A stretch of 64,000 nucleotides of DNA from Vibrio sp. 05-20-BW147. Lineage in GTDB: Bacteria; Pseudomonadota; Gammaproteobacteria; Enterobacterales; Vibrionaceae. Below the pieces are notes generated by a model. The model was not told the DNA's origin, did not search any database, and worked only from the letters and a program-made list of their open reading frames with translations. Below are positions 7,973 through 17,560 of this stretch, one piece after another. The position numbers and the translations under genes were made by a program. Position 1 is the stretch's first letter. Each line of letters opens with the position of its first letter. The stretch lies in contig NZ_SZTO01000012.1 of NCBI RefSeq assembly GCF_013369385.1, positions 1-64,000 of the forward strand. The letters run 5' to 3'.

Positions 7973-10900
7973 AGTAACTCCATCTGACCACCTTGGGTCG
8001 ATCTAGGTTGAGGCTCAAGACCGTCAATCAAACGGTCCATTTCCGTTAATAAATCCAACGAAGGCTTGGCAGAAAAAATACCGTGTTCACTTTCGCCATC
8101 CATACCACGAAGAAACAGATAATAGACGCCACCAAAATGATGCTGATAATCATAGCTGGCCAAACGGCTGCGCAGAAAACGGTGTAGCGCCAACGCATAG
8201 ATTTGGTATTGCAAATCGTAGCGATGATCCACCATCGCCCCTTGCAATGCCTCACCGTGATAGAAATGTACAGCATCCCCTAGATGGTTGGATTTCCAGT
8301 CCAATACGTAATATTTGCCTTGGTGTTCAAACACCAAATCAATAAAGCCTTTGAGCATGCCTTGCACCGTTTGGAAACCCAGATCCCCCGCACGAGCCGA
8401 GAGGGGGTCATGGCGCTGAATGACTTGGTTTAAACTGGCGGCGCTGAGCACTTCTATCGGCAATAAGAACTCCATTTCCACCAGACGCTGTGAAGGCGTT
8501 TTCTGGTTAAGGTACAGATGTTTACCATCAAGTGGCGTCGACAACACGGTATCCACCAGCTGCTGTAAAACGGGCAACCATTCAAGGTCGATCAAGTTTT
8601 TTTCCATCAGATCGCTGATCACTTGACGATTCTGTTCAGAGTCCGCCGCTTGAGTAAACTCCACCTCTTCAAACAGCGAGTGCAAAAACGTACCGGCGCT
8701 GGCACCACGGGGGAAGGTAAAAATCGATTTCTCCACTTCTTGAACTGGCGCTTGCGGATCTTCGGCGGAAGAGTCGATATCAAACCCCACCACCTCTAAA
8801 CTGGCATCGTAGTCGCTTTGATGGATCCCTTGCTTGACCAAGCCGGAGTAACTGGTAATGCGCCATAAACGATCGATAGGCGTGGCCAGCTCTTGCGCAG
8901 AGAGCGCCAACGCGGGCGTTGTGATAGGTTGATATTGCTCATCTGGCAAGGTTGGTGGTGAGGTAACGACAATGCTGTCTGACTGCGTTTGCTGTCCTGC
9001 CAACGCTTGTTGCAGCGTGGCAATTCCCCCTTCTTGACCATTTTGCACCAAATACCCCATAGCACTGCGATGCACGCCCGTTGGCTCTTTCGTGGAGCGA
9101 CCGTTGCGCAGTGGCGCCGCGCCAATGAAACAGCCATAAACGGCGCGAGTGAGCGCCACATAAATAAGGCGTAAGTCTTCCGCCAATCGTTCTTTGTCCG
9201 CTTGTTGCAACGCAGCATCACTGGCGGTGATATCTAACACGGTGCGATCGGTTTGCGCATCGTAAAACTTCGCTTCGCTGGCTTCGCGATGAGCAAAGAC
9301 AAACGGGAGAAAAACCAAATCGTACTCAAGCCCTTTTGATTTGTGGATGGTGACGATCTGCACCAAGTTCCGTTCCGATTCGAGGCGTTGGATCTGCTCA
9401 TCGCTGCCGCCAATACCATTGTGCGCATCGCTGATGGCTTGAGCAAACCAACGCAACAAACCGTGGTCGCTGTCGATCTCATTGCTTGCTTGCTGCAGCA
9501 GTTCCGCCAAATGCATCAGGTCAGTGAGTGTGCGCTCACCTTCTTGCTGAGTCAGCAGTCGCTCCGCAATATGGCGTTTGGCCATCACTGCTCGGAGCAT
9601 CGGCATCACACCACGAGAAAGCCACAGCTTGCGGTATTCTTTAAACTCACTGAGCGCTTTTTCCCACGCATTTTCATCGTTATTCAATTTATCCAGACTG
9701 GCGGCATCAAGGGCAAACAGCTCACAAGCCAACGCCGCCCGCAATGCACGGTCGTCTTCACTGGTGAGCACCGCTTGCAATATGCGCTGAACATCTTGCG
9801 CGACGGGGCTGAGAAAAACGCTGTCGCGGTTCGAGAGATAGACACTGGCGATGCCTTGCTTAGCGAGAGTTTGCTTAATCAATCGCCCTTCGCTGCCGGT
9901 TCGTACCAACACCGCAATGTCACCCGCTTGAATAGCGTGCTGTTGCTCACCTTGCTGGAATGACGCCTGACCTTGCTGTGAGAGCGTCAGAATCTGCTGA
10001 ATCTGACTGGCGGTCGCCTCGGCCATCGCTTGCTGATATTCCCCTTTCGCCACGGGTTTTTCTTCGCACTCTTGTAACCAGTAGGTCAGGGCTGGCTGCT
10101 TTTGGCCTGCCATGTTCCAAATGCGCTGATCCGCTTTGGGGCTAGCGTTGACAGGCAAGAAAGGGATGTCTTGATCATAGATGAACGGGCTATCAGGCTG
10201 CTGAAATATCTGGTTCACCGCTGAAACCATCTCAGCACTGGAGCGCCAGTTTGTTCCCAAGGTGTAGTGGGCACTCACTTGGTTACGCGCTTTGATGTAA
10301 GTGAAGATATCCGCCCCACGGAAGCCGTAAATTGCCTGCTTCGGGTCGCCGATCATAAACAGCCCAGTTTGTGGGTGATCCAAATAAATACGGCTAAAGA
10401 TGCTGTATTGCAAAGGGTCGGTATCTTGGAACTCGTCAATCATGGCAACGGGATAAAGCGTACGAATTCGACTTGCCAATAACTGCGCTTCATCTTGATC
10501 GATCGCCGCGGACAAACGCGTTAACAAATCGTCAAACGACAAACGCTGTTTCTGCTCTTTGGCTTTCGCCAGCCATACGCGACATTGCTCAATCGCGTGT
10601 GCCAACAAAGGGGCTTTCAAGCTGGCCGGATTGGCCAAAAACGCGTCAATTTGCTCAAATAGCGGATGCGTTGGCGCAGTGCCTTTGGCTGTTTTGGCCA
10701 GCAGCTCGCTTTGTGCAAATTTGGCCAGCTTATCTGGGTAGTGGTAATCAAAGGTTTCGCTCTCTGCCCACTGGTTAACCGTTTCCAACCAATCCGGTAG
10801 GGATTTTTTGGTGTAACTGCGTTTGTTGATATCAGATTGTTCTATGAGCGTTTGCAATTCAGGCTGCGCCGCTCGCCAAGCACTTTTTAGTTGCGTAATT

Positions 10901-11589
10901 TTTTGCAGGTTGTCTTGATGCAACGCCGCGAGATCGCCACTCATCGCGTTGACGCTCAGCGCCAATGGCGCACCAGTGAGATAGCGGCCAATGTCGCTCA
11001 ACAACGCTGCGGGTGAGCCCCAAATCTGGCGCACCTCACCTGCCAATGCGGTGGGCAAGGGATAGAAATTGCGTCGCCAATAATCGGCCACCACTTGTGC
11101 TTTTAGCTGGCTCTCATCGGTGACAAATTCGTTGTTAAAACGGCTGCCGGATTCAAACGCATTTTGCGTGAGCATCCGTTGGCAAAAACCGTGAATGGTG
11201 AACACCGCCGCTTCGTCCATTTGCCTTTCGGCTTGCAGCAAAATGGCGGCGGCCTGCTTGTGATCGGGAAAGTCACGCAGCAGCGGCTCAATGACGGGAT
11301 CTTGGCTTTCTCCTCGAGCAAATGCCAAACGCGCATCGTGAATACGCGCACGAATGCGATCACGCAACTCACCTGTTGCGGCTTCGGTAAAGGTCACGAC
11401 CAAGATTTGATCCACAGTCAGTGGGACTTGATGACGCGTCTCTTCACTGCCATGCCCAAGCAGTAAGCGTAAATACAATCCAGCAATGGTGAAAGTTTTA
11501 CCTGTCCCCGCCGACGCTTCAATTAACCTTGCGCCATGCAATGGAAAGGTCATGGTTTGTAACGGGGTTGGCTCGGGCTTGTGCGTCAT
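7969..11589 (-). CDS. Exodeoxyribonuclease V subunit beta (RecB)
   Basis: 3'-5' helicase and nuclease subunit of RecBCD. From ATG 11589 (GGAG about 11 bases upstream) the product has 1206 residues; the open frame continues 15 codons further but without family similarity. Walker A is SAGTGKT at 26-32, motif II MIDEFQDTDPLQ, and the VTIHKSKGLEYD motif follows. The C-terminal nuclease domain is intact, with GFIDLVFEHQGKYYVLDWKS containing the metal-binding Asp residues and the catalytic Lys. It overlaps recD by 4 bases and is separated from recC by an unusual 312-bp gap. Confidence 0.96.
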   Translation of the reverse strand: MTHKPEPTPLQTMTFPLHGARLIEASAGTGKTFTIAGLYLRLLLGHGSEETRHQVPLTVDQILVVTFTEAATGELRDRIRARIHDARLAFARGESQDPVIEPLLRDFPDHKQAAAILLQAERQMDEAAVFTIHGFCQRMLTQNAFESGSRFNNEFVTDESQLKAQVVADYWRRNFYPLPTALAGEVRQIWGSPAALLSDIGRYLTGAPLALSVNAMSGDLAALHQDNLQKITQLKSAWRAAQPELQTLIEQSDINKRSYTKKSLPDWLETVNQWAESETFDYHYPDKLAKFAQSELLAKTAKGTAPTHPLFEQIDAFLANPASLKAPLLAHAIEQCRVWLAKAKEQKQRLSFDDLLTRLSAAIDQDEAQLLASRIRTLYPVAMIDEFQDTDPLQYSIFSRIYLDHPQTGLFMIGDPKQAIYGFRGADIFTYIKARNQVSAHYTLGTNWRSSAEMVSAVNQIFQQPDSPFIYDQDIPFLPVNASPKADQRIWNMAGQKQPALTYWLQECEEKPVAKGEYQQAMAEATASQIQQILTLSQQGQASFQQGEQQHAIQAGDIAVLVRTGSEGRLIKQTLAKQGIASVYLSNRDSVFLSPVAQDVQRILQAVLTSEDDRALRAALACELFALDAASLDKLNNDENAWEKALSEFKEYRKLWLSRGVMPMLRAVMAKRHIAERLLTQQEGERTLTDLMHLAELLQQASNEIDSDHGLLRWFAQAISDAHNGIGGSDEQIQRLESERNLVQIVTIHKSKGLEYDLVFLPFVFAHREASEAKFYDAQTDRTVLDITASDAALQQADKERLAEDLRLIYVALTRAVYGCFIGAAPLRNGRSTKEPTGVHRSAMGYLVQNGQEGGIATLQQALAGQQTQSDSIVVTSPPTLPDEQYQPITTPALALSAQELATPIDRLWRITSYSGLVKQGIHQSDYDASLEVVGFDIDSSAEDPQAPVQEVEKSIFTFPRGASAGTFLHSLFEEVEFTQAADSEQNRQVISDLMEKNLIDLEWLPVLQQLVDTVLSTPLDGKHLYLNQKTPSQRLVEMEFLLPIEVLSAASLNQVIQRHDPLSARAGDLGFQTVQGMLKGFIDLVFEHQGKYYVLDWKSNHLGDAVHFYHGEALQGAMVDHRYDLQYQIYALALHRFLRSRLASYDYQHHFGGVYYLFLRGMDGESEHGIFSAKPSLDLLTEMDRLIDGLEPQPRSTQGGQMELL

Positions 11590-11901
11590 CTTGCTCAATT
11601 TCTCCGGATCATCTGCTGTTTGAACTGTGATCAAACATCAAAAACGCTATCAATTTGTCTAAAGTGTTTAAATATTAGGATGTTGTGGGATCTGACTCAC
11701 GGAACATCCTCGCCGCACTGGGTAGTATGCGCCTCACGAGTTCAAAGGGTTCGACACGAACCACTCAACCGAATCATGGTCCCTCTGACCTTGTGGCCGT
11801 ACAGCAAACGCCCTACACGATAATGATTTTCTGGCGGCCACCCTACTTCCTCTCCATTGCAGCGCTTTTTTTATCCCATTGTTGACTTTGAAGGGCATCG
11901 T
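11590..11901. other. 312-bp non-coding gap between recC and recB with two hairpins
   Basis: No supported gene here. The interval holds AGGATGTT (11677-11684) with AACATCCT (11703-11710), whose loop also contains GTG/CAC that can extend the stem, and GGTTCG-ACA-CGAACC at 11748-11762. Neither is followed by a T-run. Short open frames on the plus strand (starting 11581 and 11685) show no family resemblance. The interval may hold the recB promoter, a small RNA or a relic. Confidence 0.6.
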
Positions 11902-14900
11902 TTATGCTTCCTCTGACGCATCCACGACGGACAATCTTGCCCCTTGCAGCACCAAACTACTCATCAAACGTACTTGATGGGCCAGTTGTTCATTCCATTT
12001 TGGCCAAATACGACTAATGTAGCTGTCAGCGCCTTCCCCTGCGCCCAAGAATCCATCATTGAAGGTGTCCGCCATTTTTTTCAACGCTTTCTCTTCGTCA
12101 TCATTCCATTGCCCGCGGCTTATGCCAGCTTCGATGGCCGCCAATGCGGTTTTGGGGAAATACGCCAAAGGCTGGGTCATACCTTCGATATACAGGCGGA
12201 TCAATTCGTTAAGCAACGATTTGGCTTGGCCAGCATCCGCCATCGCCGGGTATTTGAGGTGCACAACCCCCTCTTTCTTGTCGTAGCCAATCAAATGCGT
12301 CACTTTGGCAACGCCCATGGCCGACATCGAAAGATGATCAATCCAACCTGCTAAGTAATCTTGTGAGCGAATTTTGCCACTGCGATAACGTAATAGACCC
12401 GATTGATAGTGCTGCGTTAACCAACCGCTCAAATGAATCGTTTTACCTTCACCTACTGGTGTAAAAGTCAGATCCACTTCGAGATCATCCAAAGAAACGT
12501 GAGATAGCCCGGTTAGTTTTTCCAGTAATGCTTCAGCTTGCACACGATTGGTGTCAAATTCCAACTCACCAAAGGCGCCGATCGGCAACTTGCCCTGTGC
12601 ACGCATTTCACTGCGTACGCCCTCAATCAGCGGCTGTACCATACCAGGCGTGCGGTTTTCATCCGATAAGAGACGATGCAGCAACTGTTCACGCAATTGG
12701 AAGCTGTTGAGTCCATCCAAAATAAACGGTTCTTCATCTGCCATCACGGCCATTGGCGGCTCGAAAACAACTTTCAAACGGCGATTGAAGAAGTACTGCA
12801 CTGGCAGTCGCCAGAAACGTTGCAGTTCAACCAAATCCAGTTCAAGCGGGAACGTGGCACCCAGTAAATAATCGTCAAGGGCTTGATAAAATGGCACACT
12901 TTGCTGCGATGGCACTTGGCCTTCGCTCTGCTGCTGGGCCGCTGGAATCCACTCTTTGGCATAGCTTTTCGCGTTGCTCGGAGGTTCACCTAAAAAAGCT
13001 TTGGGGCTAAATGGCACCATGGGATGCTCGCTGGTGATCGCCTTTAATAGGTGCGCACCGGATTCATCCACACCCAGATGCTCATCCCCCGCTAAACAGT
13101 AGTTTTGCTGACAATACTCCATCAATTCAGCCACCAGCACCGACGGTACTTTCTCGGTGTTGTCTTGCACGGAACGTCCGACATAGCTGATGTAAACACT
13201 TTGCTGCGCAGACAACAGAGCTTCAAGGAACAAGTAGCGGTCATCGTCGCGGCGAGAGCGGTCACCCGCTCTGGCGCGGCCATGAATTAAATCGAATCCT
13301 TCCGGCGCCACACTGCGTGGATAGACGCCATCGTTCATCCCTAATAAACAGACGGTGCGAAATGGAATCGAACGCATCGGCATCAAGGTACAAAAATTCA
13401 CTTGTCCGGCAAGAAAACGCTGGCTTACACGGCTACCGGACAGTTTATTGAGTAGATATTGACGAATCACACTCGGTGACAATTCCGCCTCAAATGCCGC
13501 ATCACTCAACTGTTCTTTTAACTGTCCCAACGTATCGCGAATCGATTTCAATGCCACTTCGCCTTCTAAGTCGACGGCGAAGAAATCCGCCAAGACACCG
13601 TGTAATTGTTGTCGCCATGCGTCAATGTTTTGCGCTTGAGCTAAGGCGTGGCGATAGCAGCGCACCTTTTCAATGAAGTAGCTCAGTTTGCCCGCCAGCT
13701 CCGCTCCCATTCCCTGAACTTCGTTGTAAGGAGCAAGCCATTCCTCACCGCTTTGGAACAAACCAGCCGATTCTGGCATGGCGTAGCCAAGTAACATGCG
13801 TTGAATACCAAACTGCCAGGTGTTTTGTCTTGTCTGCGGTAGCTCAAACTCACATCCAGTTTGCTCATCCAGCCCCCAACGGATACCTGACGCTTCCACC
13901 CATTGTTTTGCTTGCAGGAACTCCGTTTCACTCAAGGAGAACTTCTGCAAAATCGCGGGGGTTTCTAGCAGTTCCAACAGCTCTGACGCCAAACAGCGCA
14001 TTTGTGGCAGATTCACCAACGTCAAAAACGCGTTGAGAATCGGGCTTTCTTGATCGGCGGTTCGATCTGAAATGGAATAGGGGATGAATCGTTCACCCGG
14101 CGCGTTACCAAATACCGCTTGAATCGCAGGGCTGTAGGCATTGATGTCCGCCACCATCACGATAATATCGCGCGGCTTAAGGGTTGGGTCGGCATCGAAC
14201 ATCGCCAGCAATTGATCGTGCAGCACTTCCACTTCACGCATTGGGCTGTGGCAAACGTGCAAGCTCAAAGAGCGATCATTCGCCTCGATGAGCGGTTTAT
14301 GATGGCTGCTCTCGATGTGGTCGTCATCTTGGTGCTCTTCCAAGTTGAGGATGTCTGCTTGCAGTTGATGCAATAGCGAGTCAGGTTCGATATCGACAAA
14401 CGCTTCAATCTCATGCGATTCCAATTGTGACAACAAGTACATGTTGTCACGGCCAAGTTTGCCCATCGAAGCCAGCAAGCTGTTGCCCACCACCTCGGTG
14501 TGCAGTTCATCGGCAAGATTGTCTTCAATACTGCCTTTCAATTGCTCACTTTGGCCCTGAAGCTGCGAATGATCTTGTTGCCACACAAGGTGCTGACGCT
14601 GCTTTGCCGCCAAACGAGCAAGAAATTTTCGATCGCGTACTTCACCCCAATAGTATCGACACGGGTTGGTAAACATCAGATGCACGTCAATATGCTGACC
14701 GAGCGCTTTAAGCGCGTCCATATAACGTGGAGGCAGTGAGGTGATACCGAAAACAAACAAGCGCTGCGGCAAGTGTTCAAACTGGCCAGTGTAGTTTTCT
14801 AAGCTATCAATGAAGTGTTCGTATAGGTTGGCGCGATGGTACGGCGATTGCCCAAGCGCGACGGTATGGTCATACAGTGCTTGCCACAACATGGGCTGCC

Positions 14901-15390
14901 AAGGATGCTCATCACCAATCTCAGCCACAGCCTTCCCCGCTTCCCAATCACGTATCCATTCAGGGCGATACACCAAATAACCATCAAAAATATCGGCAAT
15001 TTTTTCCGACAGTTGGTAAAGCTTGGCGCCTTCTTCATCGTCTTGAAGATAGCGAGCTAAAGGCGAGAACTCCGCCAGTGCAAGTTGCTGCGGCAACAAA
15101 TGCATCAGCTTCCACGTCATCGCTTCTTTGTTAAAAGCACTGCGTTTTGGCACATCCGCCAAAACGTGAGTAAACATATCCCAGATAAATGTCGCGGGTA
15201 GCGGAAATTCGATGTTTGCTGCCACGCCAAACTCTTTCGCCAGTTCCATTTTCAACCATTGAGACATGCCTGGGCTTTGCACCAAGATCTGCTCTTTGTC
15301 GAAGGGATTTTGCAAAGGATTGAGGCGAATCAGTTCCACCAACAGAGATTTGAGCACATCCACTTGATTGGAGTGATAGACAGTAAACAC
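11902..15390 (-). CDS. Exodeoxyribonuclease V subunit gamma (RecC)
   Basis: Scaffold and Chi-recognition subunit of RecBCD, with a helicase-like N-terminal half and a dead nuclease-like C-terminal domain. The product has 1162 residues. The N-terminus MFTVYHSNQVDVLKSLLVEL and the segment SPGMSQWLKMELAKEFG are typical of RecC; VMVADINAYSPAIQAVFG and RSIPFRTVCLLGMNDGVYPR mark the helicase-like core. The start is GTG at 15390, preceded by GGAAG at 7 bases. It is the first gene of the rec group on the minus strand, with a ~250-bp promoter-containing region before the divergent 15641 gene. Confidence 0.95.
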   Translation of the reverse strand: MFTVYHSNQVDVLKSLLVELIRLNPLQNPFDKEQILVQSPGMSQWLKMELAKEFGVAANIEFPLPATFIWDMFTHVLADVPKRSAFNKEAMTWKLMHLLPQQLALAEFSPLARYLQDDEEGAKLYQLSEKIADIFDGYLVYRPEWIRDWEAGKAVAEIGDEHPWQPMLWQALYDHTVALGQSPYHRANLYEHFIDSLENYTGQFEHLPQRLFVFGITSLPPRYMDALKALGQHIDVHLMFTNPCRYYWGEVRDRKFLARLAAKQRQHLVWQQDHSQLQGQSEQLKGSIEDNLADELHTEVVGNSLLASMGKLGRDNMYLLSQLESHEIEAFVDIEPDSLLHQLQADILNLEEHQDDDHIESSHHKPLIEANDRSLSLHVCHSPMREVEVLHDQLLAMFDADPTLKPRDIIVMVADINAYSPAIQAVFGNAPGERFIPYSISDRTADQESPILNAFLTLVNLPQMRCLASELLELLETPAILQKFSLSETEFLQAKQWVEASGIRWGLDEQTGCEFELPQTRQNTWQFGIQRMLLGYAMPESAGLFQSGEEWLAPYNEVQGMGAELAGKLSYFIEKVRCYRHALAQAQNIDAWRQQLHGVLADFFAVDLEGEVALKSIRDTLGQLKEQLSDAAFEAELSPSVIRQYLLNKLSGSRVSQRFLAGQVNFCTLMPMRSIPFRTVCLLGMNDGVYPRSVAPEGFDLIHGRARAGDRSRRDDDRYLFLEALLSAQQSVYISYVGRSVQDNTEKVPSVLVAELMEYCQQNYCLAGDEHLGVDESGAHLLKAITSEHPMVPFSPKAFLGEPPSNAKSYAKEWIPAAQQQSEGQVPSQQSVPFYQALDDYLLGATFPLELDLVELQRFWRLPVQYFFNRRLKVVFEPPMAVMADEEPFILDGLNSFQLREQLLHRLLSDENRTPGMVQPLIEGVRSEMRAQGKLPIGAFGELEFDTNRVQAEALLEKLTGLSHVSLDDLEVDLTFTPVGEGKTIHLSGWLTQHYQSGLLRYRSGKIRSQDYLAGWIDHLSMSAMGVAKVTHLIGYDKKEGVVHLKYPAMADAGQAKSLLNELIRLYIEGMTQPLAYFPKTALAAIEAGISRGQWNDDEEKALKKMADTFNDGFLGAGEGADSYISRIWPKWNEQLAHQVRLMSSLVLQGARLSVVDASEEA

Positions 15391-15640
15391 GAGTTAGCTT
15401 CCGGAAAGACAATCACTAAGCGTTAGCTTAGCACAGCTCGCTGAGTGGCCACATAGTTCTAACTCACTGATTTCCAGAAAGGTTATATCGGTAGCGATTC
15501 TTGGTCAGTTTGTCAGCAAACGACATTGTCAGGGCAAAATTACACTTCCGTACCAAACGTGACACGCCTCACGCCTTTAAAGTTAAAAAACACTGTTTTA
15601 TAATTCCACCCGTTTTCATCAATTGTATTTATAACTCGCT

Positions 15641-17479
15641 ATGGAATTCAGAAAGATGTTGCGAAAACTCTCCTCCAATAGCGCGTGGCTGATTGCTTTT
15701 TTTGCTTGCTTCACGGTTTATCTGTCCATCGCCTGTTACCCATTTGTACTTTCGTCCGATCCCTCTCAAGATCTGTCGGGACTACAAAGCTTCTATCTTA
15801 TTGCAACCCAGTTGGGCTGGCTCGGTTTACTCAGCTTACCCATCATGCTGCTCAGTCTTCCGCTGACGCTGTTGCCAACTCTCCTGTTCAAAGGCATCGT
15901 CATCACACTTGCCGCTCTGTTAGTGATTGCACTGAAGATCGATATCACGGTTTTCCAACACTATAAATTTCATATCAACGGCTTGCTGATCCGCATGTTT
16001 TTTGACGGCGGGAACGAAGTCTTCAATATCTCTTGGCTGAGTTGGTTGATTTTCATCTCGGAGATTGCGGTGCTGTTCATTGGCCTCGCCATCGCGGTAT
16101 GGCTCAGCAAGCTTCTAGCCAACAGCAAACTTAAATTCGCTTTTGTCGCATTATGGTTTGTGATGTTGCTGAGCAGCCAATTGGTGCATGCGTATAAAAA
16201 TGCGTTGTACGACAATGAAGTCAGCCAATTTACCAATAACTGGCCGCTTTATTACCCACTCACCGCCCGCTCTTTCATGTATAAAAACGGCTTTGTCGAT
16301 GAAAAGATTGCAGCGCAAAATCGCGTTGAGTTGAAAAACGTCGAGGGCAGTCAACTGGACTACCCACTTGAGCCCGTCAGCTTACCGACACAAACAAAAC
16401 AACCCAACGTGCTGTTTATCTTAGTGGACGCTTGGCGACACAGTGACGCTACGGCAGAAATCATGCCCAATGTCAGCCAATTTGCACAAAAGACGGCCAA
16501 CTTTTCGCAGCACATGAGTGGCGGCAACTCCACCCAAGCGGGCATGTTTAGCCTGTTCTACAGCCTGCCAGCCACCTATTGGAGTAGCTTTTACGCCAGT
16601 CAAACCGCCCCAGTGTTTATGGATAGCCTGCAAAGCGCCGGATATCGCATGGGGATCTTCGGTTCAGCGTCGCTGACCAGCCCTCCTTTGTCACGCACTG
16701 TCTTTAAAAACGTCAAAGATCTGCGCTTGAAGACGCCAGGAACAACACAAGTTGAACGCGACGCGCGTATTACTGAAGATTTTATCGCCTTTGAAGCGCA
16801 GCCAAGTGATCTGCCCTATTTCGGTTTTCTGTTCTACGACTCTGCCCATGGCACCGAATTTCCTGAACCAGAAGGTGCGAAATTCACACCGTATTGGGAA
16901 CGCGTGGATCATATCTTGCTCAACAACGATTTTGATGCTGAGCTGTACCATAATCGCTATAAGAATTCGCTCTACTACATTGATGGCTTAATCGGCAAAG
17001 TACTGAGCAAGATTGATTTGGAGAACACCATCGTGGTCATCACCTCGGATCATGGTGAAGAGTTTAACGATAATCGCATGAACTATTGGGGGCATTCTGG
17101 CAATTACAGCCAAGCGCAAATCCACGTGCCGTTGTACATCTATGCACCTGGCCAAACCGCCAAGACTTACGATTATCGCACCACCCACTTTGATGTGGTG
17201 CCCACGCTGATGGAAATGCTCTTTGATAATAAAATTAATACCGCAGATTTCAGCGTCGGCGACAACTTGTTCGACGCGACCAAATCTCGAGATTGGTTTA
17301 TCGCGGGGAGCTACTACAACTATGCACTCGTCGGCCAAGAGATGATGATGGTGGTTAACCCCGCAGGGAACTCAAAACAGCTCAACAACCAATTGAAGCT
17401 GGTTAAAGACCACAAAGTACCTGTCAATGTGATTCAGCAATCACTGGAACTGATGTCGCGCTTCTATCACAAGGGCTAA
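15641..17479 (+). CDS. Inner-membrane DUF3413/sulfatase-superfamily protein (YejM/LapC/PbgA-like)
   Basis: The 612-residue protein has five N-terminal membrane segments (about residues 13-32, 48-70, 80-100, 125-150, 160-180; DUF3413) and a periplasmic alkaline-phosphatase-fold domain with VLFILVDAWRHSDA (about 260) and TSDHGEEF (about 470). This is the layout of E. coli YejM (LapC/PbgA, 586 residues), which controls LPS synthesis through LapB/FtsH. The usual catalytic Ser/Thr after the first Asp pair is replaced by the segment SGGNSTQAGMFSLFY, so whether it hydrolyses anything is unclear. No yejL gene is adjacent, so it may be a paralogue rather than the LapC orthologue. The start could also be the Met at 15656. 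Confidence 0.85.
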   Translation: MEFRKMLRKLSSNSAWLIAFFACFTVYLSIACYPFVLSSDPSQDLSGLQSFYLIATQLGWLGLLSLPIMLLSLPLTLLPTLLFKGIVITLAALLVIALKIDITVFQHYKFHINGLLIRMFFDGGNEVFNISWLSWLIFISEIAVLFIGLAIAVWLSKLLANSKLKFAFVALWFVMLLSSQLVHAYKNALYDNEVSQFTNNWPLYYPLTARSFMYKNGFVDEKIAAQNRVELKNVEGSQLDYPLEPVSLPTQTKQPNVLFILVDAWRHSDATAEIMPNVSQFAQKTANFSQHMSGGNSTQAGMFSLFYSLPATYWSSFYASQTAPVFMDSLQSAGYRMGIFGSASLTSPPLSRTVFKNVKDLRLKTPGTTQVERDARITEDFIAFEAQPSDLPYFGFLFYDSAHGTEFPEPEGAKFTPYWERVDHILLNNDFDAELYHNRYKNSLYYIDGLIGKVLSKIDLENTIVVITSDHGEEFNDNRMNYWGHSGNYSQAQIHVPLYIYAPGQTAKTYDYRTTHFDVVPTLMEMLFDNKINTADFSVGDNLFDATKSRDWFIAGSYYNYALVGQEMMMVVNPAGNSKQLNNQLKLVKDHKVPVNVIQQSLELMSRFYHKG

Positions 17480-17503
17480 CGACCGTTTTTCTCGCCGCTA
17501 AAC

Positions 17504-17540
17504 AAAAACGCCTCGCATGATGAACTGCGAGGCGTTTTTT
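17504..17540. terminator. Bidirectional terminator
   Basis: A 14-bp perfect stem (AAAAACGCCTCGCA with TGCGAGGCGTTTTT) and an 8-base loop are bordered by A-runs and T-runs, serving the convergent 15641 gene and the TDT transporter gene. Confidence 0.92.
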
Positions 17541-17560
17541 CTCTTCGACACCATTCGACA

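Noticed and set aside
9343..9963. 206-residue open frame antisense to recB
   Set aside because: Composition is a shadow of recB codons, with no family motif and no separate promoter or ribosome-binding site.
11740..11775. tRNA-like T-arm sequence GGTTCGACACGAACC in the recC-recB gap
   Set aside because: Only an isolated hairpin; no acceptor, D-arm or anticodon arm can be drawn around it.
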